Shown one piece after another: positions 51,032 to 56,677 of a stretch of DNA of 56,677 nucleotides. The notes beneath the pieces were generated by a model. That model made no database searches. It was given only the letters and a program-made list of their open reading frames with translations, and was not told where the DNA came from. Source of the stretch: Cloacibacterium sp964530915 (GTDB lineage: Bacteria; Bacteroidota; Bacteroidia; Flavobacteriales; Weeksellaceae); assembly GCA_964530915.1 (NCBI GenBank), contig CAZHCK010000005.1, positions 1 through 56,677 of the forward strand, given 5' to 3'. The translations under genes and the position numbers were made by a program. The number at the start of each line of letters is the position of its first letter. Positions within the stretch are counted from its first letter, which is position 1.

Positions 51032-51529
51032 TTACATTTCTTGCTCGTCTGCAGAAGGTCCATAACTTCCGGGAACGGGAATATCTAATAATCGATAATA
51101 AACGCCTAATTGAGCTCTGTGATGCGTAGCTTGATTTAATGAATGACGAATTGCTCCGTATTTATCCCAATCTGCGAGAACTTGTTCACCCATTTTCATT
51201 TGCCATCTTTCATTCAGTTTGTCTTCTGAAATTTCATGAAGTGTAGCTTTGCTTTTTTGATAATCTTCTTCTAATTTTTGTAAAAGTTGCTCTCTAGTTT
51301 CTAGAAAAGTAGGTTGATAATCTCCTGCTGCAAAATCTAAAACAGAAGTTTTGACAATGAAATCTGGCCAACCGAAAACTTCGGCAATGTGCGCTGAAAG
51401 AGGCATCATCTTCATGCTTTTTTCATGCGGCGCATAATCATTTTTTCCTTCAGGAAATCTTTCGAAAAACTTTTTAGTGGTTTGATACTCTTGTTCGAGT
51501 TCTTGTCTAAGTTGTGATAAGGTGTCCAT
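51032..51529 (-). CDS. DinB-family protein
   Basis: 165 residues forming a four-helix-bundle DinB/YfiT-like protein. Metal-site His residues are spread as expected: MKMMPLSAHIAEVFGWPDF near 40-58, then RHSLNQATHHRAQLGVYYRLLDIPVPGSYGPSADE (near 128-162), the characteristic H...HHRxQ. Such proteins are metal-dependent enzymes (thiol transferase-like) or unknown. Own terminator downstream. Confidence 0.93.
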   Translation of the reverse strand: MDTLSQLRQELEQEYQTTKKFFERFPEGKNDYAPHEKSMKMMPLSAHIAEVFGWPDFIVKTSVLDFAAGDYQPTFLETREQLLQKLEEDYQKSKATLHEISEDKLNERWQMKMGEQVLADWDKYGAIRHSLNQATHHRAQLGVYYRLLDIPVPGSYGPSADEQEM

Positions 51530-51656
51530 AATTTTTGAGTTTGGTAGAACGAAGTTACATCAACTTAGAAAATCGTTTCTAAGAGTTGCTATTAAATTTT
51601 TCATAAATTTTTGTAACAAAGTATAAAATCCCTTACTAATTAATAAAATTTAAAAA

Positions 51657-52544
51657 ATGAAATTGTATAAATCCTTAAGCTTTGCTTTATTGTTTTTAGT
51701 AGTTCTTGCAAATGCACAGTCTGCTAATAGATTTTTTTATGAATTGACCTTTAAACCAAAAAAAGGAATAGACTCTTTACAAAAAACAGTAATGATTCTA
51801 GACGTAGCCGATAAAAAATCACTTTATAGAGATTACTTGACGGTTTCACAGGATTCTGTCCTAAAAATTGAAGTTGAAAAAATGCAAAAAGCAGGTGTTT
51901 TCAAAGATTTATCAAAGTCTTTCCAAATGCCAAAATTTGCTTATAAAATCACGAAAGAATATCCTACCATGAAGGTAAACTTTAGCGAAAGAATGCTGAA
52001 TTCTGTTTTTGGATATAATGAAGAGCCAAAATTCAACTGGAAAATATCAAACGATAAACAAAAAATAGGAGAATACGAAGCTCAAAAAGCAACCACAGAG
52101 TTCGGTGGTAGAAAATGGACGGCTTGGTTTACAGAATCTATTCCTTTCCCAGATGGTCCGTATAAATTCTCTGGTTTGCCAGGATTAATCGTAAAAATAG
52201 AAGATGCTGAGAAAAATTTCTCTTGGGTTTTAACAGCTAATAAACCGCTAAAAGAATTTGAGGAACTTTCTTACAGCGAAAAATTATCAGCACAATTTGG
52301 TGCGAGAAATGATGTAACGATTATCAACAGAGATAAATTTGAATCTTCTTTTGAGGAATATAAAAAAGATCCTTTTGCATCGATAAGAGCACAAATCACT
52401 CCAGAAATGAAAGCGATGAAAATGCCAGGAAATGATAAAACGATGGGCGAAATGATGAGTGATCAAGAAAAATCAATTAAAGATTTCTACAACGCAAGCA
52501 ATAATACCGTAGAAATCTACACTCCAGAAAAAGCGAAAAAATAA
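51657..52544 (+). CDS. GLPGLI-family secreted protein
   Basis: 295-residue precursor with signal peptide (MKLYKSLSFALLFLVVLANAQ). The family name motif GLPGLIVKIEDAEKNFSW is at residues ~179-196, preceded by GGRKWTAWFTESIPFPDGPYKFS, both diagnostic of the GLPGLI/Porph_ging group in Bacteroidota. Function is unknown, although genes of this family often accompany TonB-dependent receptors, and one lies 1 kb downstream. Confidence 0.93.
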   Translation: MKLYKSLSFALLFLVVLANAQSANRFFYELTFKPKKGIDSLQKTVMILDVADKKSLYRDYLTVSQDSVLKIEVEKMQKAGVFKDLSKSFQMPKFAYKITKEYPTMKVNFSERMLNSVFGYNEEPKFNWKISNDKQKIGEYEAQKATTEFGGRKWTAWFTESIPFPDGPYKFSGLPGLIVKIEDAEKNFSWVLTANKPLKEFEELSYSEKLSAQFGARNDVTIINRDKFESSFEEYKKDPFASIRAQITPEMKAMKMPGNDKTMGEMMSDQEKSIKDFYNASNNTVEIYTPEKAKK

Positions 52545-52575
52545 AAATTCCCTTCATATTAAACTTTTGTAACAG

Positions 52576-52606
52576 AAAACTCGAGGATTCGTCTTCGAGT
52601 TTTTTG
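52576..52606 (+). terminator. Terminator of the GLPGLI gene
   Basis: Stem AAAACTCGA (52576-52584) / TCGAGTTTT (52595-52603) followed by TTG. The T-run contains the TTG at 52604, so that codon cannot be the start of the regulator gene. Confidence 0.78.
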
Positions 52607-52653
52607 CATTTAATAAGAGCAAGAATAGACCATTGCGCTGTGGTTTTTAGTTC

Positions 52654-52661
52654 TATATTTG
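52654..52661 (+). promoter_or_regulatory. Bacteroidota -7 box (TATATTTG) for the AraC-type regulator
   Basis: TATATTTG matches TAnnTTTG, 14 bases before the TTG start at 52676. Confidence 0.5.
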
Positions 52662-52675
52662 TAAAAAATAATCGG

Positions 52676-53581
52676 TTGACTTCACAAGAACATCTTGCAA
52701 GAATTAGAAAGGTTTTAGATTACATTGACCAAAATTTGGACGATGAACTTCCTCTGGAAAAACTCGCAGAAAAGGGCAATTATTCTGCATTTCATTTTCA
52801 TAGGATTTTCCGCGCGGTTACCCGTGAAACTTTGCTAGCTTACATCACCAGAAAGCGTATGGAAAAAGCTGCAATCATGCTTTCCTTAAAAAAAGAAAAA
52901 TCTTTAGAAGAGATTTTCTTGGAAATAGGATTTAATAGCCATTCTACTTTTGGTAAAACCTTCAAAAAGCACTTCGGGATTTCACCTGCTGCTTTTAGAA
53001 AAAATTCGCCAGAAAATTTCAAGAAAATTCAAACCATTATTAGCAATATCGGACAAAAAGAAGTCGTTTTCGAGGAATATCTTTACCAAATAAAAGAAAT
53101 GAAATTTTTTATGGAAAATAAAGCCAATATCCAAATAAAAGAAATGCCGGAAATGCAGATTGCATCAGTATTAAGCATAGGTGTGCAAAATATAGGAAAC
53201 GCTTACAATACCCTTATTTCTTGGGCTATTTCTAAAAGTATTTTCCCTAGAGAAAATGTGAAAATGATTACCGTTTATCACGATAGTTTCAAAGTTACTG
53301 CTCCCAATAAAGTGAGAATTCATGCAGGAATGTTGCTAGAAGAAGCCATCAAAAATGAAGGCGAAGTTTTCCTGGAAATTTTACCAAAAGGGAAATATAT
53401 CGTTTCACGACAAGAAATTACGCTCCCCGAATTCGAAACCGCTTGGAACGCACTTTTCCTTTGGATGAACGAAAACGGGCACCAGTTCAGAAAAGAATGT
53501 CCTTATGAAATTTACCACAATGATTACCGAGAACACCCTGAGAAAAAGTGTTTGGTAGATTTCTGCATTCCTATTTTGTAA
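52676..53581 (+). CDS. AraC-family regulator with GyrI-like effector domain
   Basis: I place the start at the TTG of 52676 (MTSQEHLARIRKVLDYIDQ): the frame extends to 52604, but that codon is in the terminator's T-run and the promoter box lies within the extension. 301 residues. The N-terminal ~105 residues are the two-helix-turn-helix AraC domain (LPLEKLAEKGNYSAFHFHRIFRAVTRETLLAYITRKR, then SLEEIFLEIGFNSHSTFGKTFKKHFGISPAAFRK). The C-terminal half resembles GyrI/Bmr-type effector binding (MPEMQIASVLSIG ... GEVFLEILPKGKYIVSRQEI ... YEIYHNDYREHPEKKCLVDFCIPI). It should activate genes in response to a small hydrophobic compound. Confidence 0.9.
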   Translation: MTSQEHLARIRKVLDYIDQNLDDELPLEKLAEKGNYSAFHFHRIFRAVTRETLLAYITRKRMEKAAIMLSLKKEKSLEEIFLEIGFNSHSTFGKTFKKHFGISPAAFRKNSPENFKKIQTIISNIGQKEVVFEEYLYQIKEMKFFMENKANIQIKEMPEMQIASVLSIGVQNIGNAYNTLISWAISKSIFPRENVKMITVYHDSFKVTAPNKVRIHAGMLLEEAIKNEGEVFLEILPKGKYIVSRQEITLPEFETAWNALFLWMNENGHQFRKECPYEIYHNDYREHPEKKCLVDFCIPIL

Positions 53582-53631
53582 TTTTCTACGATTCAGTTTC
53601 TATTTTTTACGGTTCAGTAAAACTTATTTCT

Positions 53632-53658
53632 TTTGAGAAATGAGCAGAGATACCTTTG
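53632..53658 (+). promoter_or_regulatory. Bacteroidota promoter (TTTG ... TACCTTTG) for the TonB-dependent receptor
   Basis: TACCTTTG at 53651-53658 matches the -7 consensus; TTTG at 53632-53635 is a -33 candidate with slightly short (15-base) spacing. The ATG at 53678 follows 19 bases later, so the frame opening at 53633 is not the real start. Confidence 0.5.
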
Positions 53659-53677
53659 CTTTATCAAAAACGGAATT

Positions 53678-55894
53678 ATGAAAACTCGCATTTTTACATT
53701 GGTCTTACTTTTTACCTCTACGTTAACTTTATTTGCTCAAATTACCATTTCTGGAAAAGTTTTAGGAAGAAATAACAAACCGTTAAAAAATGTTTCTGTA
53801 ACACTGAAAGATACTTATGATGGCGCTACAACTGATGAAACTGGTAACTATAAGTTTGAAACTTCTGAAAAAGGAGGCCAAACCTTGATTTTCTCTCATC
53901 CTAAATTTATAGAAATTGAAAAATCTATTCAAATTGAAGACAAAAACCTTATTCTAAATGCTGAACTAAAAGAATCGGTAAGCGAAATAGACGTAGTAGT
54001 CATTTCTGCGGGAAGTATAGAAGCCAGCGATAAAAAACGCGCCACTACTCTATTGACGCCAATTGATGTTTATACAACAGCTGGAGCAAATGGTCAAATT
54101 TCTTCGGCACTGGAAACCTTACCTGGAGTTCAAAAAGTAGGAGAATCAGAAGGTCTTTTCGTGAGAGGAGGAACCGGAACGGAAACCAAATTTTTCATGG
54201 ATGGAAATTTGGTCAATAATTATTTTGGAAATTCTGTGCCAGGAATTAAAGCGATGGATAGATTGAATACTTCGCTTTTTAAAGGAAATGTATTTTCGAG
54301 TGGTGGTTATTCTGCAGTTTACGGACAAGCATTATCTGGAGTTTTAGCTTTGGAAAGTATTGATTTACCAGAGAGAAATGCTGCAGATTTTGGGATTTCT
54401 CCCATTTTTGCAAGTGGCGGAATTCAGCGAGTTAATCAAGAAAAAACGCATTCTTACGGAATTTCTTTAGGCTATTCTAACCTAGAACTCATGCAGAAAA
54501 TTCTGAAATTCAATACCGATTTCGAAAAAGCACCTAACAGTTTTGGTGGCAATGGTAACTTCAGAATTAAAACGTCAAGAGGCGGTTTTATCAAATATTA
54601 TGGAAGTTACGACACCAGTTCTATGAAGCTTTCTTCTCCCAATTTAGATGATGACACTTATTCTGATAAAATCAGTCAAAAAGGGAAAAATACGTTTCAC
54701 TCGCTTTCTTACAAAGAAAAATTTGGCAGATATACTTTGAATATTGGGAGTTCTTATACCTTTAATCAAAATATTCTACATTTTTCTAATGTAGACCAAA
54801 ACGGAAGTTCTCAATTCAATAATGATATAGATTCTAAAGGCAATTATTTCAACGCCAAAGCATTGATTGAGAGAAAATTATTTAAAATTTCGGCAATAAG
54901 AGCAGGAATAGAATTGAATACAACCAAAGAAGAAACTTGGGTTTCCATCGCTCAAAAAAAATATGAATTTAGAGATAATATCACTTCACTTTTCGCAGAA
55001 ACCGATTTGGGAATCAGCAATGATTTATCCTTAAAAATTGGAGCAAGAGCAGAAAACTCTTCTTCTATCAACCACTGGAATTTTTCGCCAAGATTTGCCA
55101 TGGCTTACAGAATTTCTAAAGAATGGACGAGTTCATTGGCTTACGGAACTTTCTTCCAAAATTCTGAAAGTAGATTTTTTACCGAAAATTATCAACCCAA
55201 TTATCAAAGAGCTGACCATTATATTTTTCAAGTTCAAAGAGCAGCAGATGGAAGAAGTTTGAGATTGGAAACGTATTACAAAAAATATCAAGATTTAATA
55301 AAAACCACCACAGATTTTTACAGACCTATCGCTGTGAATAATAACGGAAATGGCTATGCAAAAGGTTTAGAATTATTTTGGCGAGATAAAAAATCTTTGA
55401 AAAATATAGATTATTGGGTGTCTTATTCTTACCTAGATTCTAAAAGAGATTACCTGAATTACACCGAAAGTCTATTCCCAAATTTCGCGGCTAAACATAC
55501 ACTTTCTGTTGTGGCTAAAAAATTTGTAACCAATTGGAAAACAGGATTTAATATTTCTTATAATTATAATTCTGGAAGACCATATTACAATTTCGTGGCC
55601 GAAAATGGTAATACTGTTCTCAAAAATCAAGGCTTTGTAAAAGATTATCAAGCGGTGAATTTCAGTCTTAATTATTTACCGAATTTAGGCAAAAAAGATG
55701 CGAGAGCTTTCACCGTTTTAGTGCTTTCTATCAATAACGTTCTAGGAACGAAAAATGAATTTGGATACAATTTTTCGAGCAATGGACTCAAATCTAGAGC
55801 CATCGTTCCTCCTACCAATACTTTTGTTTTCATCGGTGCATTCATCAGTTTTGGTACTGACAGAACTCAAGAAGCCATTAATAATAACTTATAG
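53678..55894 (+). CDS. TonB-dependent receptor with carboxypeptidase-like N-domain
   Basis: 738 residues from the ATG at 53678 with a signal peptide (MKTRIFTLVLLFTSTLTLFAQ). A CarboxypepD_reg-like domain follows (TISGKVLGRNNKPLKNVSVTL ... DGATTDETGNYKFET), then the plug (ISSALETLPGVQKVGESEGLFVRGGTGTETKFFMDGNLV) and a 22-strand-type barrel, ending in TNTFVFIGAFISFG. It imports a siderophore, metal complex, vitamin or glycan across the outer membrane using TonB; no SusD partner is next to it, so it is not a Sus pair. The upstream AraC regulator and GLPGLI gene may be linked. Confidence 0.93.
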   Translation: MKTRIFTLVLLFTSTLTLFAQITISGKVLGRNNKPLKNVSVTLKDTYDGATTDETGNYKFETSEKGGQTLIFSHPKFIEIEKSIQIEDKNLILNAELKESVSEIDVVVISAGSIEASDKKRATTLLTPIDVYTTAGANGQISSALETLPGVQKVGESEGLFVRGGTGTETKFFMDGNLVNNYFGNSVPGIKAMDRLNTSLFKGNVFSSGGYSAVYGQALSGVLALESIDLPERNAADFGISPIFASGGIQRVNQEKTHSYGISLGYSNLELMQKILKFNTDFEKAPNSFGGNGNFRIKTSRGGFIKYYGSYDTSSMKLSSPNLDDDTYSDKISQKGKNTFHSLSYKEKFGRYTLNIGSSYTFNQNILHFSNVDQNGSSQFNNDIDSKGNYFNAKALIERKLFKISAIRAGIELNTTKEETWVSIAQKKYEFRDNITSLFAETDLGISNDLSLKIGARAENSSSINHWNFSPRFAMAYRISKEWTSSLAYGTFFQNSESRFFTENYQPNYQRADHYIFQVQRAADGRSLRLETYYKKYQDLIKTTTDFYRPIAVNNNGNGYAKGLELFWRDKKSLKNIDYWVSYSYLDSKRDYLNYTESLFPNFAAKHTLSVVAKKFVTNWKTGFNISYNYNSGRPYYNFVAENGNTVLKNQGFVKDYQAVNFSLNYLPNLGKKDARAFTVLVLSINNVLGTKNEFGYNFSSNGLKSRAIVPPTNTFVFIGAFISFGTDRTQEAINNNL

Positions 55895-56026
55895 AATTAA
55901 GTCCAAAATGGACCATACAAACCATTCAGCCAAGAAAAACTACCGTTCGGTGAACTAAAATTTCAAAAAAATTTCTTTCAAAATATCTTTGAACCATAAA
56001 ATTGAAACAAATAAAAAATATTACAT

Positions 56027-56677
56027 ATGAAAACTTTACAAAAAACAATTTTAGCACTTTCTTTCGCATTTACAACAACTTACACTTTTGCCCAAACTGC
56101 TTACGAAAAAGCCATGATGCCAAAAGTTCAAACCATCGAAATGCCAAAACCTTATCCAGATGATTACACTGCTCAAGCCAATGATTTTGCAAGAATTGGC
56201 GACAAAGAAAAAACACTTTGGCAACCGTATTATTACGCCGCTTTTTCAATTCTAAAAAAAGGAAGAACACTGATGCAACAAAACCAAATTGCACAACTAG
56301 ACGAAGTGGCTAAAGAAGCTCAAAATTATATTGATAAAGCAGAAGCGCTTTCTCCGAATAATGCAGAAATCTACATTTTGAAAAAAATGAATCACGGACT
56401 TAAAATGATGGTAAACCCAATGGAAAGATATCAAACTGAAGGTCTCGCTGCTCAAAAAGCTCTTGCTGAAGCTAAAAAATTAGACCCAGAAAATCCTAGA
56501 ATTACAATTATGGAAGCCGAAGATTTATATTTCACTCCAGAACAGTTTGGCGGAAGCAAAACAAAAGGAATTGAACTTTTTAAGAAAGCTTTAGAACAAT
56601 TCAAAACCTACAAAATAAAATCTTCTCTTGATCCAAATTGGGGACAAGGTGAAGCAAATTATTTTATTGCTCAAGCG
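56027..56677 (+). CDS. Secreted helical-repeat protein, N-terminal part (cut by window end)
   Basis: The frame runs from the ATG at 56027 off the window end, giving 217 residues. It starts with a signal peptide (MKTLQKTILALSFAFTTTYTFAQ). The rest is helical, with TPR-like phrases (IDKAEALSPNNAEIYILK, AEAKKLDPENPRITIMEAE, IELFKKALEQFKTY), so a tetratricopeptide-like scaffold in the periplasm is likely. It lies 132 bases after the TonB-dependent receptor gene, with a second -7-like region not clearly resolved, so it may be in the same operon. Confidence 0.82.
   Translation, partial: MKTLQKTILALSFAFTTTYTFAQTAYEKAMMPKVQTIEMPKPYPDDYTAQANDFARIGDKEKTLWQPYYYAAFSILKKGRTLMQQNQIAQLDEVAKEAQNYIDKAEALSPNNAEIYILKKMNHGLKMMVNPMERYQTEGLAAQKALAEAKKLDPENPRITIMEAEDLYFTPEQFGGSKTKGIELFKKALEQFKTYKIKSSLDPNWGQGEANYFIAQA

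Noticed and set aside
52604..52675. N-terminal extension of the AraC-type regulator from the TTG at 52604
   Set aside because: That TTG lies in the T-run of the GLPGLI terminator, and the promoter box is inside the extension.

Overview
The window looks like a chromosomal piece of a low-GC Bacteroidota, most likely a flavobacterium of the Weeksellaceae (Chryseobacterium/Cloacibacterium-like). The evidence is the Bacteroidota promoter box TAnnTTTG close to many start codons, the lineage-typical families (DUF3127, DUF3078, GLPGLI, S46 dipeptidyl-peptidase, DUF5362, DUF6122) and an AccD without a zinc ribbon. This placement is an inference from gene content. No rRNA gene is present.

Layout. 1-1130: the 3' end of a TrlF-like ATPase gene and a small partner gene. 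1320-1581: three tRNA genes (Leu-UAG, Gly-GCC, Leu-UAA) on the minus strand with a terminator. 1746-16917: ordinary housekeeping genes, including DUF3127, aat, an EamA transporter, a CBS protein, nadK, fbaA, accD, mannose-1-phosphate guanylyltransferase, a SprT-like metalloprotein, a TolC-type protein, a SpmA/SpmB-type membrane protein and an EF-G paralogue. 17040-31743: a yifB/comM gene (Mg-chelatase-like AAA+ helicase) split by a 13.3 kb Tn7-like transposon. 31765-56677: more chromosomal genes, including DUF3078, a rhomboid protease, dprA, gdhA, an inward-rectifier K+ channel, a truncated hemoglobin with a palindromic operator-like site, an AlkD-type protein, hflX, two SemiSWEETs, an S46 peptidase, a Ca2+/H+ antiporter, bcp, nth, a DUF885 lipoprotein, GLPGLI, an AraC regulator, a TonB-dependent receptor and a truncated TPR-like gene at the right edge.

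The most interesting region is the transposon at about 17735-31059. Its ends are imperfect inverted repeats starting TGT, with the box TGATAA at the same offset (bases 20-25) in both, as expected of Tn7-family TnsB sites. At the right end lies an overlapping operon tnsA-tnsB-tnsC-tniQ. A convergent gene beside tniQ encodes a 561-residue protein that resembles Tn7 TnsE. Cargo, from the left end: a two-gene short-Argonaute system whose partner protein carries a SMEK-type nuclease-like domain fused to an APAZ region; a decayed serine resolvase; an orphan HigA-type antitoxin; a 58-residue plus 412-residue gene pair of unknown function; a candidate small RNA with its own promoter and terminator; and an Xre-ImmA/IrrE protease plus PIN-like protein pair. 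It looks like a mobile defence island. The insertion has destroyed yifB and appears to have lost about 50 codons of it, with no target-site duplication.

Gene functions come from recognising conserved motifs by eye, without database searches. RNA and promoter calls come from consensus and base-pairing inspection only.
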